Below, in pieces: positions 10,740 through 23,700 of a stretch of DNA of 64,000 nt (position 1 is its first letter; every line of letters starts with the position of its first letter). The translations under genes were made by a program, and so were the position numbers. The stretch is taken from NCBI RefSeq assembly GCF_001540865.1, contig NC_033638.1, positions 2,685,257 to 2,749,256 on the forward strand, written 5' to 3'. The stretch comes from Ananas comosus (Eukaryota > Streptophyta > Magnoliopsida > Poales > Bromeliaceae). A model generated the notes under the pieces. That model did not search any database, was not told where the DNA came from, and saw only the letters and a list, made by a program, of their open reading frames with translations.

Positions 10740-11805
10740 GATCCATTCCATCCTCTATAAAAAGGTCTCTTAATCGAAGGTGCCCCAATGTCACGGGGGT
10801 AATCAACAATAGATGCTTGCATCTATTGGAAGCCATGGACTCGCAATACCTAATACCGATATACATATACATACTAATCTGAATCATGAATACTACACCA
10901 CGGTCAAAATCCATCGACCGTGCGAGGTGCGTCATTCGTGGTGGCAGACACATACTAGTAGATCATTCATTTTGTGACACTAGTTGATATATTCATAGTA
11001 GTGGGACATTCACAAGGATCATTGTTGCATTGACAATCTTAGTTGTAGCAAACTTATACTTATGTTGAATAGTATGGACTGTTGAATAGTATGGAACTGT
11101 AGCTACATGATGACATTAGCTAGTGAAAATTAATGAAAGATTACTCAACCTATGGCATGTAGCTTAAAGATGGAAAAGCATATATGATTTCTTATATAAG
11201 TGTTTGTGCATGTGATAGTGTAGAATTCGCATACATGCTAAATGACATTTCATATAGAGACATGATATAGTTGAGATTATTCTAATATCTGTTGCATTTA
11301 CATTTCATACTTCCTATATCATATTTATGCCTCAGTTGACCTAGTGGTGTATTTCGCCACTCTCGGCGGCTTACCCACTGGGAACTATTATTTAATAGCT
11401 CTCACCCCCATTGGTTGGTTGTTTTTGTTTCAAAGCCTTTCGCAGCGGGAAAGGCTAGGGATCGTAGCAAAGGAGGCAACGAATAGCTAGAGCCTCATGA
11501 TTTTGCGATAGATGAACCCATGAGATTACTTAGTTGGTTTAGTTTAGTGGATTCTATTGTACTCTATGTGAGATTCTTTGTATTCATACTGTACCCTTGG
11601 TTAGAATTGTTGTAATCTTGAGGTTTTAGTTCCAAAATTTTGTATCTAGCTGTTGTATATTCTCGCTCTGATTACCATATTTAGGATGGATTTTTCTATT
11701 TCTCTCCATGATTGTTGTAGATGCCTTGTGCACATAGTGGTTTTGGTGTGCACGACGGGTCTGGGCACGCACCCAGCGGGCTTTCGCTGCAGCCTGGGGC
11801 GTGAC
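10740..11805 (+). mobile_element. Ty3/gypsy LTR, promoter to 3' end (plus orientation)
   Basis: A TATA-like CTATAAAAAGG lies at about 10754. It is followed by the LTR block CCTAGTGG...CCCACTGGG (11340-11382) with the adjacent hairpin (to 11401), and by the terminal GGGGCGTGACA at 11805. The block near 11340-11480 is closest to that of the LTR at 59189-61813 (GCGGCTTACCCACTGGGAACTATT). The left boundary is not found. If the TATA box is real, the tandem-repeat blocks to its left would occupy the U3 region. This is inference. Confidence 0.65.
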
Positions 11806-11810
11806 AAGAA

Positions 11811-14160
11811 AGGTACCAAAAACATAAAGTACCAATCTATTACAAGCATTCAGCTCATTTACATCCAATTTACATTTTACATTTTCTTTTGTTTCCAACA
11901 CAACCAACCATTACAAATTATTACAATTTGGTTCTATCTTTCAATTTTCACCCCTAAGCTAGACCAACTCGGGGTACTGCGATCTCTGGTCACAGTGGTA
12001 GGGCGCTATCTACGAAGCTACGCCCTTTTCTCGCGCCGCCGCTCCGCTCGCGTGTGGACCTGAAAAACGTGGGGTGAGAACTATGATCCATAGTTTCCAA
12101 TGGGTACGGCCATCCAAGGGAAGAGCTCGACCCACCAGGTCGAAAGGAGGCACTACAAACATGTCAGTTCAACAGATATCCATAAATAATTTATGCAAAT
12201 ATTAAATACATGTGTATGCCTCACAACATGCAACATGCAATTCATGCAAGTAGATCTACTGATTCTACTTTCTATCTCACTATCCATAGCTCATCCAACT
12301 AGCTTCTAAGGTTTCCTCTACCTTAGATCTATATCATTTACCATTCGCTCTTAAGGTTTCTTCTATCTTAGCCAAGCTAACCACTCGACTCGATCTCGAG
12401 TCAATCATCCGCGGAATACCGTGCACAGCCAGGCTCGAGGTGAAGGACGTCTCACATGCACCTCAGCCTTGAATCCACTCGACTATAGGTCTTTCACAGG
12501 GTGAGGAGATACCATCGAACCCCGGACCACAAGTCGCTCAAGCTCAACGAGTGAGGAGAACCAACATACCCGCCTCAATAAAGCTCATACCGGGCGAGGA
12601 GAACCAACATACCCGTCTCAACAAAGCTCATACCGGGCGAGGAGAACCAACATACCCGTTGAATCACTGCCGAGCGAGGAGAACCAACAAACCCGCAGTT
12701 ATGATTCACTTGCGCTTATCCGCAAGTCTCGACCGCTGCACTCGCTGCCCTCAATACTAGGGATTCCAGAATCCACTTTCCATGCCTCAATGGTTAAGCA
12801 TGTACCCTATATTGTTGACCTTGCCTAGGTCCAAGCCATTCACATCCTAGTGGTTATTCTGCCACTATAATTCACAACCTAGGTTCAACCATACTATGTG
12901 TCACTACATGTCATAACCTAGGTTCAACCACGCTAGGTTCTATGTCATTTCCACCTAGATCCCGACTCTAGGTTCACTGTTCAACCTATGTTGGATGACA
13001 CTAGGTTCAATGCCATTCAATCTACTTGTTATCCTAGTTGTCCACACCTAAAATTCGTAGTTTACATGTCCTTATTTTTCAATGGTTGAGTTCTCTAATC
13101 AACCTAGAGTTATCGATCCAAGTTCACATTCATATGAATCTAGTATATTCTCACAATATGTCAACATGCATATGTCCTCAGCATCTCATGCACATGTCGA
13201 TATCATCATCGTCATCCGATGACAGGCAACATCATCTAGCATAATATGATTCATGCATTCCTATTATCATATACAACCTACCATAATATACATGCATCAA
13301 CAATAAACCATACTTCACTTTGGCATGGAAGTGACCTAATCACTTCGGTGAAGCACAACCTACCTAGCAATACTTTCCGATTGCTTGTCGACACTTAAAA
13401 TCGGGCTCACGCGGCACCCGTCACCCGATTCGGCTCGAACTTGCAATCGATCACCGAACACTCACTGATTTCCAACCTAGAGTTGTCAGGGGCTCTCCTC
13501 TAACCTTCAATTTGAGAATTAGGAGACCAATTAGGTTCAAAACCCTTAACCCCAAAACCCCTAATTTCCAAACCCTAGTTTTCTTATATACTCCAAAGAT
13601 CCCAAAAACTCATGGAGCAACACACTTATCTAGCTTAGAATAGTCTAGGGATCTCTAGAATACCATTCATAAAGGATTTAACCAAAATCCTAAACTCTTA
13701 CCCAATTACGAACCTCGAGTCGAAGGCACGCCGCAGGATCAAGCGCCCGAGGGTTCGATCCACCGCTCCCCACACGTTCCCGAGCTCCTTCTCCACCAAA
13801 ACCCCAAGTTTGGGAGAGAGATCTAGAGAGAAAAAGAGAGGAGACTAGAGAGAGAAAGGAGAGCTTCTCTCTCTCTCAAGTGTGTGTTTGTGTGTTTGGG
13901 CTGAGGAAGAGAAGGAAAAGGAGAAGGTCCCTTTTATAAAAAGCCCCACCACACAATTTACCAAAATGCCATCCACCTGGGCAACCCGCGTGTACGGGGT
14001 CTGGACCTTGGCTCTAGGGTCCGGACCCCGAGAACACTTCTAGCTTGAAATGAGCTTCGTCCGCAAAACTCAAACCACACCTCAATTCAACTACTCGAGC
14101 AATTGAGGGCATCAATGCACCTCCCCACTCCGGAGTGGTCTTACGTTCATTGGAACGATC
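11811..14160 (-). mobile_element. Ty3/gypsy LTR region (minus orientation)
   Basis: On the minus strand this region carries the same LTR block. A GGTGGG...CCCATTGG pairing segment and a hairpin lie at 12072-12139, and an AGGGCG...CGCCCT hairpin at 12009-12036. A minus-strand TATA-like CTTTTTATAAAAGGGACC lies at 13930-13950, next to a GA-rich tract (13800-13885), so transcription would run leftward. Exact ends are not visible. It is probably the downstream LTR of the gag fragment at 16.1-17.3 kb. Confidence 0.55.
12549..12700. repeat. about 47-bp tandem repeat, GCGAGGAGAACCAACATACCCG
   Basis: GAGGAGAACCAACATACCCG recurs at about 12551, 12597, 12642 and (as ACAAACCCG) 12676. The unit carries spacer text CTCAACAAAGCTCATACCGG. 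It lies inside the minus-strand LTR region. Confidence 0.85.
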
Positions 14161-16040
14161 CAAAAGGCCCACTAGGGAGGATGTAAGACCCAAACACATA
14201 TATGTTTGCACAGTGCAACACATAAAGTGCATTACGGTCTCCGTAATTCTCGGTGGCAGTGCAAGTCGAAATCCACCAACTCCACACGCTCTGCCACTTC
14301 TCACTACCCGGCTCACGAGGAACTTATTTCATTAATGCCACTGGATACCACTTTCCTTCGAGATCAGGACTACCTCCTCCATCCTCATGGTGTGGATCTA
14401 ACAAGAATGCACCAACTGGTCGAATGGTCCACCACCACTACACAATGCATATGGGTAGACCTCCTCGAATCACACATGTGTTCACAGAGTGGCACTCTAC
14501 CACTTCGGCCCATCCAAGAGTCTATACTACTAAGTACGACTCTTCATTGCATTTACCATCCCTTCAGGGAATACACTCCGATTCGATCACCGGCATTGCT
14601 TAGAAGCAATATCACAGGTGCATCGCCCAATCGCGAGTGCTCCAATCACAATCGGACTTTTGCTCTACAGCGAGATGACACACTTCGGCACATCTCCAAT
14701 CCCAATCCACCAGAGAGCATTATCCTCAATTCCGCGTGACTATCCACTATCCAAGTGTCTTCTAGAGACCACTTCACTCTTCTTTTACATGCCACGACCA
14801 ACATCAAATCGCCCTCACAATAAGTTCACACGAACATCTCGTTCGTGAACTCAAGCCAAACTCCTTGACATGGCTATCTGACAAATCGCTTATCTCGGCT
14901 TCACAAGTGGACCAAAGGCCACCAATCCTACGTAGGCCTACCGCCTAAACCTGCCTCAGTACGTGCAACGTCGGTCGCTCGCAAGCGCAGACCCAATCAT
15001 TACTGGGTGAATTTCTCATTTGAGACTTCGTACACACTCGAACCAGGAGCAACCAAGACCCCAAACCACTACAAATCCTCGGGTTGGATCACAACCACAC
15101 TCTCGGTGTACTATCAATCACACGATCCAACACGTGGCATTCTACGCTCCCGGGTCTAAGCTCAGACTACCGCCCCGACCAAAACCTCTCCCCTACCCGT
15201 AGGTATCGGGCCGCTGTCACACACAGTTGACTGCGCCTGTCCGTATGGCCCCAGGCTCCACAGTCCACAATGGTTCAGGCACGGATCGTCCTCAAGCAAT
15301 ATCCACCAACGTCGTCTCACACGACATGCTCTACCGAGCAATATGTATCTCTATCGGCTCCTAAGCACCTAGTGCGAGCCACCTAGTGCGAGCCACCAGC
15401 CCTACGAGTGATCCCTGGCACGCTTCACACCTAACAATGCTCAAGTGCTACTGCCAACACACTCTCACGGCTTATCCACATCCGCACTCTACGAGTACCT
15501 ACACTCGAGCGTCTTACACCTTTCCATTTCAAACCGAACACTAGGCAATCTTGCCTATGCACATCGACCACGTAAGCACAATATCCTACCTCAGGTCGAG
15601 GTACCACTAGGCCCACACACCAAAACTCGACGACTAACCAACTATTTTCTCAGCAGTGATTCTACTTTCAATGCTTGGTTCGCCGAGACAACGTCCAGGA
15701 CTCTCGGACTACTCGGATATCCTCGAATGTCATGACTCAACTCTCGCAATCAGTTACTTACATTGCTTCGAGAGTCGGCCCACTATCTTCATCTCTACAA
15801 TGAGTCTAATTCGTAGACCATAGACCATCACCAGCAATTCGCTAGTGCCATCTAGCTCTCTACCTACTCCAGCAGGTGCTACGCTCCCACAACACGAGCA
15901 TGCCCGGGTATCTATACATACCCATCCACATGGTCCCTACTATACACATGTATAAATAGTAGCAATTGACCACATGATAAATGCATGCAACACACCAATC
16001 CCACATCATGCAGAAGCATATAACTGCTTCAATTAAATCA
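14160..16040. other. unclassified stretch, probably gypsy-derived
   Basis: No coding islands of reverse transcriptase, RNase H or integrase can be recognised in any frame. The overlapping open frames at 14206-14739 and 14253-14603 show no family features. Its position, between an LTR-like region and a gag fragment in the same orientation, suggests upstream LTR sequence or heavily decayed element sequence. Confidence 0.4.
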
Positions 16041-16049
16041 TACCTGCCA

Positions 16050-17323
16050 TGATATCGTCAGCGGCAGTAGGCTCCTCAACTAGGGTCGCGTATCCGTGGC
16101 CACTCGGCGCCGCCGCGAACCCCCCGGTTGCCTTACCCTCGCTGGCTCTTTAGACCATGCCGTAGGCGGCACACCCGCAGGCTGTCCTGAAGAGGAAAAG
16201 GTCATCGCTAGTGTTAGGGCCCCGTTATCCCCTTGCGGACACTCGTAATTCAGGTGACCCGATTGCCCACATCAAGTGCATCTTCCTTCCTGTTGTACGC
16301 AGCGTCGTGCCCAATAGGAACCACTACAAATCACACGGGAGGATCAGGTAGAGGATGACTTCGGGTGTCGCTTGGAACTCAATTGACCACCCGAACTGCT
16401 CGACAGTGGCCTCACCCTCCCCACTCATGCTCCTAATATTCGCGCTCTTCATGCACGAAAGCGTTGCCTTGTTCCACCCACAAGGCCCGATCCAAGACTT
16501 CGGCAAAAGCTTGCAACTTAAGATTATGCACAGCTTCGAAAATGTCTGTCCGAAATCCCCGCACAAACCAATCGGCCATATCTTTGTCATCCCACACCAC
16601 ATACGGGACACAGTTCACGATACGGGAGAATTCCCGCTCATATTTCCTAACCGAGTAGTCTCCTTGTCGCAGCTTTCTGAACCTCTCCTGAAGCTTTCTT
16701 TTTTCACTATCGGAGAAATAAGCGGAGAATATCAATCCCCAAAACTCTTCCCAAGTCATAAGAGGGAGACTAGACGATCGGTTTCGCCTAACGCCTTTCC
16801 ACCATATCTTTGCTGACTGTTTTAAACAATGCATGGCTAGGTGCACCTTGTCCCGCTCCAAGGTGTACAGATCCTCAAAAAGAGTTTCTATGGAGTCAAT
16901 CCACATCTCCACAATCCACGAATCTACATCCTCTCCATCAAAGATAAGCGGATCAAATTTTTTGAAGGTCATGAGGGCCGCCAAAGCTCGCTCCCTCTCC
17001 GCCTCCACCTCTGTAATATTGGAAGTCGGATTGCCCGACCCCAACAGAAAGGTCGTCGCAGCGACTCCCGGTCGTACTCAACGAGCCGAAACTAGTGCGG
17101 TCACCAGCTGATCTACCGTCTCTTGGAGTCTCTTAATCTGCTCCTCCTGGCGCCTGGCATCCTCCCGCTGTCGCTGCACCACATCGGCTTGTTGCCTCAT
17201 CACTCCCACGAGTGTGGCCAACTGATCGCGAAGTTTCAAGTCTCCGCTCGCCTCAGACTGCTCAGGGACATCACTTGTCCAGTCCCGCGCCGATCTAGTT
17301 GAAGATCGCCTACGCGGTGCCAT
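16050..17323 (-). pseudogene. Ty3/gypsy gag polyprotein fragment
   Basis: Minus-strand frames start at MAPRRRSSTRSARD (ATG at 17323) with a Gln/Arg-rich coiled coil (VMRQQADVVQRQREDARRQ). They continue after a frame change near 17045-17080 into a retrotransposon gag (Retrotrans_gag) core with FDPLIFDG, WIDSIETLFE, AKIWWKG and WEEFWGLIFSAYFSDSEKRKLQ. Then comes a CCHC zinc knuckle (CGQSGHLNYEC, about 16240-16280) with a stop where C-T-x-C would be read. The protease start near 16050 is cut off. Gag would form the virus-like particle core. This copy has frameshifts and stops, and its pol is missing. Confidence 0.85.
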
Positions 17324-17339
17324 CATTTCCTGAAACATG

Positions 17340-19263
17340 ACAACTCGGTCAACTCTCGACCCTCTAGGTCAAGTACAAAACGATTAACCCAAACTTAAAT
17401 CAGGCGAAAGTCATACAAGAGAGCCTATTCTCATCACTCGGTTTCATGTTGTCGCGCGCCAACATGAACACACTCGGCTGAGAATAGACCACACCTTGAA
17501 TCGGCCTCTAACCTCCTTTTTAGAGGCGTACATATTTAATGGTATGAATTATCGAATCGAAATATTTATTATCTATTATCAAAAATAACTTTTAAGTACG
17601 AAGACGATTGTGCTCTCACGAGAGAGTGGGGTGAAGGTCAGGGGACATGCGGTGCGGGGTGGGTAGGTTGGGGAAGAGAGGCCTACCATTAAAAAAAAAA
17701 AAAAATCCAAAAATGAGGGCTTCCCATGTCATCATTTGATATTGGGAATTCATACAGAGGTATAGATTACTTTAATAATAATGGCCAATAATTATAGCGT
17801 GCAATAAATTAGTTCTTTAATTTTAATATTATTCAATTTAAATTAATTCTTCATGTAATTTAAATTACTTCTGTTTAAATTAGTTCCCATTGAGGATTTA
17901 TATTAGTTATTCACTTTTAAGTTTCTTTAATTTAAATAAGTTTTTCATGTAATTTAAACTATCCTAAACTTTTTATATTTTGAAATTAAGTTAATTTATA
18001 CAAATATTTAAAAAATTATCAAAAAATTTTAATAGTTTTCTTAACGACTTAATTAAAATATTACTATTACTCTATTTATACGAATACTTAAAAAATTATC
18101 AAAAATTTTATAGCTTTCGCTAATTTATACGAATACTTAAAAAATTATCAAAAAATTTTTATAGTTTTTATACTTGCATTCTATTAGCATATCGTAATAC
18201 TAATAATTTTCACAAGTACCAATCTATAGTTACGAGAATTGCATAAAATATACTAATTAAATCTGAAAAAGTAAACAACAACGCATTCAAAATTTAAAGT
18301 CAAAATATTGTCGACTCAAATCAAACAAATTAAATAGCTAGATAGCAAAATCAAAATTTTAAGAGATTGAATAGACAAATCAAAATGGCCCATAGTTTAA
18401 ATAAAAAGATTTATAAGCTTTTACCTAAAATCTTTAATAAGTGCAATAATGTAATTACCGGCTGATTCAAAAACAGAGATTTTTTGGTTATGGTAGATTT
18501 CTCGTCATACCATCACCACGCCTTTTTAATGTGCGGGAACCTTGTTGACAATATGCCCGCATCTCAATGTGCACTTAAATCCTGCTCACAAAACATAAGC
18601 CATTTAAAACAGAGGAAGAATCCAGATTTGTAGAAATTATGAAACTGCAATAACTACGCCTAGAAAACCTTTTGCCTCCATTTTAACTTCAACTCTCCCC
18701 AAATATCTACAAACAAAATAGCGCGAAATCATGAGCAAATTGTTGGGAATTAGGGTTTTATTCCAAACTAAATTACAAATACCCACTTAGAAAATTAAAG
18801 CCATTAATTCAGATATATCTCCAGTGCACTGTAGGTAAACAATCCAAATCAATTAAAAGCCGAAAAGAAAAATCAAAGGGCATAATTTAACACGGCCGAC
18901 AGTTGAGAAGTCTCCATACACATTTTTAGATTAGTCATTGTTGACAAAGTGCAAGAAAATGACAAGAAGAGCCCTCGTCACAGAAAGGTGTAGAGATATC
19001 AAATGTTGGTTACATATACACATTTAATTTTTTAAGAAAGGCAACAAATGCTAGCGTATGTACATCAATACCATGTGTATATCTATGCCCTGAAAAAACT
19101 ACTTTCACAGTTTGTTTCCTAATTGATTTATACAAACAATAAACCAATATATCTCAGTATAAGAAGATGCAACCCTGAGAAAAGCAATTCACAAGCGAAA
19201 AATATGATACAGAATGTAAAAGTTCGAGCAAACCACAGAAATATCACCATCCCCTAATCAACC
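17340..19263. other. AT-rich intergenic DNA downstream of the hydrolase gene
   Basis: 17340-17530 is probably the gag leader of the neighbouring element, though I could not identify a primer-binding site. From 17760 on the sequence is very AT-rich. Three diverged copies of an about 45-65-bp phrase (ATACTTAAAAAATTATCAAAAA) lie at about 17996-18165. No gene is seen. The hydrolase 3' UTR should start at 19263 and run leftward, but I see no clear AATAAA on the minus strand close to the stop. Confidence 0.5.
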
Positions 19264-19701
19264 TCACCCGCTGCTCCTAAAGAAGCTAAAGCCAAGCCGG
19301 TGAGTCAATCCGTCCATGATATTGCTGGCCCGGTTCTTCTGTACTACCAACGTGGCCCTTGTGCCGCCGGAGGTGTCTGCATCTTGAGTTACACCCTTTG
19401 TATCCAATGCGCTACAAACATCAGCGACCACAGGATCAGAGCTTGCAGTATTATTTGTAGTAGCCACTTCAGCCGTCTCTGATCCTTCACTATGAAGTGA
19501 AGCACCGTTAGCAGATCCGTTGCTAGCGCTCACTGAATTGCAATTTCCTGTTGTCTCCGGTGGTAAATTAGATGGCACTACAGAGTCTTTCATGGCGGCG
19601 GCGTGTGATTGAGATGTATCGGTCAATATATTGGATTGAAGAGTTTGCACGTGTGTACGTTCTAAATCCTTAAGGGACAAGATTATTGCTTCCATTATCA
19701 T
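19264..19701 (-). CDS. hydrolase exon 14 (C-terminal tail, stop)
   Basis: It encodes [19 protein letters not shown], which completes the UIM-like motif, then a Ser/Thr/Asn/Ala-rich linker, and ends [19 protein letters not shown] before TGA at 19264-19266. Acceptor AGTGCAG|ATGATA. The hydrophobic/basic end HRLGFSFF may be a second functional patch. Confidence 0.95.
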   Translation of the reverse strand: MIMEAIILSLKDLERTHVQTLQSNILTDTSQSHAAAMKDSVVPSNLPPETTGNCNSVSASNGSANGASLHSEGSETAEVATTNNTASSDPVVADVCSALDTKGVTQDADTSGGTRATLVVQKNRASNIMDGLTHRLGFSFFRSSG

Positions 19702-20680
19702 CTGCACTCCAAGGAAACAGGAAAAGAATATTGTGAATTTCCAATAGTGTAAAAGGATAATAAGAGTTTATTCTGGTAAACATTTTCCCCTACATATTCA
19801 ACCTACCCTTTGTTCGTCTTCCACAGTGCATGGTATTTCTGATAGGCCATCAAAAGAATACTCCAAATATTCCCCATCCTCAGCAGTAGGACTAGTTAAC
19901 TGCCTCTCTGGGTGGTCGTTGGGAAGGTTAGTGGGACAAACCCTAGAAGATGAGGGGCCAACACCACCTTCAGTCACCTTTTCCTGCAGTTACGCACACA
20001 AATTAGGAAGAATGCTGTGAATTCCTGCACATAGATGGCATTGTCATAAAATGTCCTGAAGCACATTATTATGACAAATGATAGGAACCGTGAGAACATG
20101 CTTCATTTGACAATTTCTAATTTGCAGGCTATCTAAATGGTCACAAAGTTGACATCATGTTGAAAACGCAGATAAATCTAATTTGAATTTCCAACTGTAT
20201 GTAGGAAGTATAACCAGAGCAGTATCTAAGAGTAGAACTACATTGTCTTATGCTCCATTTTTTTAAAAAAAAGTAAAAGCATAAATTAAGTAGTACAGCG
20301 TAGAAGTACATACAGGGTATGTTTGAATGATTTCTTAGTTCACATACATAAGAACAAACGAATTGATTTTTAAAGTAATTAAGCTCGAATAAAACTACTA
20401 AAATGAATGATCTGCACTTCTGCAAACAACCACATAGCTTATCTGCTACAGGAGAATGCCATCAAGAGCACAAATGAGGTTCCAAATTACTGATCAATCA
20501 TACCAAAGGTGAATTCAAGGATTACCTCAGATGCATCACATCCTTCTTGGGTGGAAAGACCAGATGGGACCTACAAAGTCATCGAGAGAAATGCACATTA
20601 GGCTGTCTTGGGAGGAAATACGAGATCGCTCACTGCTAGTCCTACATTTTAAAAGTTTCTGATGTTTTTCTAGGTTACCC

Positions 20681-20712
<32 letters not shown>

Positions 20713-23700
20713 ACAAAGGGTTGAAGGAGTGCCAGCAAATGTTCAAGACATAACAACCAAGGTCAGTTAATAACAGAAAATTTACTGTAAACACAAGGAA
20801 AGAAGTTTAAAAGTTAGTGTGAACACTGCTAGGCCGAGCAATTGAGAATTTCAAACCAATTTCTATTGTCAAACCAGTGCAGTATTATTGACTCTGCATC
20901 TGTGACTATTACTAAGAAGCCATAGCTTAAGAACTTTGAACTTTGTAGGCTACATTCCTGGTCAAAATTTATAACAAATTCTTGAAAAGGAATATGTGCT
21001 TTATAAAGCAACATTTTAAGCATTCAGAATCATGACTATTCTTCCACATACCTAAAATCACCATAAATCAGAAATGCAACAACCCAATTTTCCCGTAAGT
21101 AGTCAAAGTTTCCATGCCCATAAATGCACATTTGAATAATTTATTTTGAATATTTTAAAATCTACTGAATTACACCTACTGAATTACCTAACTACATCAT
21201 ATTGATGAAAACAACAAAATATTCTGAACCACACACACTTGATTGATCAACACAGCCCCAACAATATGCCTGGATGTCCAACACTGCATTATGAGTCTTC
21301 AGTCTAAATGATTTGCAGCCAAAAGAATAGGCATATGAACTATATTTCATTTAACTTGGTAATCCAGTGTTTCTTCATGGAGAATGAATCACTTTCATAC
21401 AGACAATTAACCAATAATCCACTGATCTATCATGAGCATCTACCATTCAGTTATGTAGTGTTTGTCCCGATAGAGGGAAATCAATGAGAGATTACCATAA
21501 GGAGATCAAGGTCTAGGATCAATTAGAGTAGATCAACAATTTGACTTTATTCGTCTGTTTAATAGTTAATAGAATTAATGCATCAAGCCTGAATTCGCCC
21601 AACCTATTAGGGTGAACACGAGTTACCCTGATTAAACGCGACATGTCCAATCTCATGTGGGTAATGGCAGGCCATAGGTTTCCTGCGGGGTTTCATGAAG
21701 TCTCTCCCATTCTTTTGGCAATATGAGGTTTTTTTTGTGTAGACATGTCCAATCAATACAAAAAATTGAATTAGACCTGAAAATTCAACTTCTACACTAG
21801 CAATTGACATAATGTAGTAAGATGAATACTGACCTCTGTCCTACTCATGAGCCTCCTTGAACGCAATTGAGCAATAGCATCCTCAGTCGTGGTAGTTACT
21901 TGTGCTGCCTCATGAAAGAAAAGTTGGTGATTACTAGTAAATAGAGTTCTGGCTCTAAATAAATATCAGCAGAATAATTCCAACGCATGGTGTGCAAATC
22001 TTGCCTGCAGGTGGTTCAACAAAATTATGATTCTCGTATTCTATGTCATGCATGGTATCCCAAGGACCCTGCATTGGAAATCAGCCATGGAGTTAAAGGT
22101 CGAAGTCGAAAGTATTAACCAAAAAAACTATAGCATACGCTACCTGGTCAAAGTAGTTATGCATCGTATCGTAATAGTGATCATCAGGCATATCAGTGGG
22201 CGGATTTAATACGTTGATGAAAAATATTGTTATTGAATCAAAATAGAACTGTGGGCGAGGAGAATTGTGATCCCCGTCGAATTTTATGATGTTCTTGTCT
22301 CCCTGCAAATTCCCAAATTTAGTGGCGCAAGTAAACTATGATATATGATATCAGTAATTTCACAAATATAAAAAAAAATAAATCATACAAAAGCATTAGA
22401 TTTTGTCTGACAGTATGATTAAAAGCAGCCTTTAAAACACCTTAACTTCTGTATCCCAGAAAATATCACATAAAATTGTTATCACACAATCAACAAAATG
22501 ACCATCCTTACTTCCCTTGAGTTCGGATCAAAGGGGCCTGACAAATAAACTGTATAATGTATATACAAAACCAATATTGCACATTCTTGTCTTATAGCTC
22601 TTCCTTTCGCAGGACACTATTGATTTTGTAACCTAGATAAACCAACTAAGAATATATTTGCAAGGCGAGAAATACTTGATACTTCTAGCTAAAACATTCG
22701 ATAGTGCATATGGGACAATTGTGATATCCAAGTACTAAATATCAGGATTGCAACCATGAGAGCATGTATGATCCAATGACAAGAGAGTGGACAAGAGGAA
22801 AGCTGACGGAGAAGAGACTTACCATATAAGATTCATATATGCGATCAGAATGGTGAGGACGTATAAAATCATCATCTGTAGCATGTCCTAGTAAAGCTGG
22901 AACAAAACAACGCTGCGCCACCTACAAGTTGACAGATCAAATACATTTTTATATTAGAGATAGCATTAAAAGAGTGACAAACAAGAATAGATATTTATCA
23001 AAGAAAGATCAGAATGACAATTTAAGGATTCAGCTAATAACCAACTTAAAACAAAGAAGATAGAACAATTTAAGTATTCAGCTATTAACCAGCTTAAACA
23101 AAGAAGATAGAACATGATTTCCGCTACAAATCTGCAAAATTACGCTAACATATATAATAGTAGCTTTTCAATTATGAACTGATGAACATAATATGTGCAA
23201 GGAAATGTCGTGAGCCTACATAGATTGTTCCACCACTGAAACAATAAAGAAGGAAAGAGAGGAATAAACAAGAGAGCTGACATTAGGATAATCTTAGCTA
23301 GCTGTTTGAACATGAGATTCCATTATATCCATTCTCAAAGGTCAAAAAATTTCAGAAAACAAGACAGTGAATGATCTCTTCTTAGAAACTTAGATGGACA
23401 TTTTGCACATCATTATAATGCATAACTAGTGAAGGCACCCGCGCGTTGCGGCGGGTCGATTCCATAGAAATAAATAAAGCTAAAAAATAAAAAAAACAAT
23501 AGCTATTACAGTAAAATATAAGAATAAAAATATAAAAAGGATTAAAAAAATTTAAAAAAATTATAAGAATAATAAATTATATTTATAACACAGTAGTTCG
23601 AGTCTGAAATTGCAACTCATTAAGGTTTGAGAACTAAAACTTCATGTGCCTCATACTTTGAGCAAAAAAATATAACACATTAAAACTCGAGGACTAAAGT

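Noticed and set aside
12549..12700. Possible CRISPR-like array
   Set aside because: Only about four diverged units with repeated spacers, in a eukaryotic LTR. It is an ordinary tandem repeat.
16355..17111. Plus-strand frames opposite the gag region
   Set aside because: They are antisense shadows of the gypsy gag, which has clear domain motifs on the minus strand.
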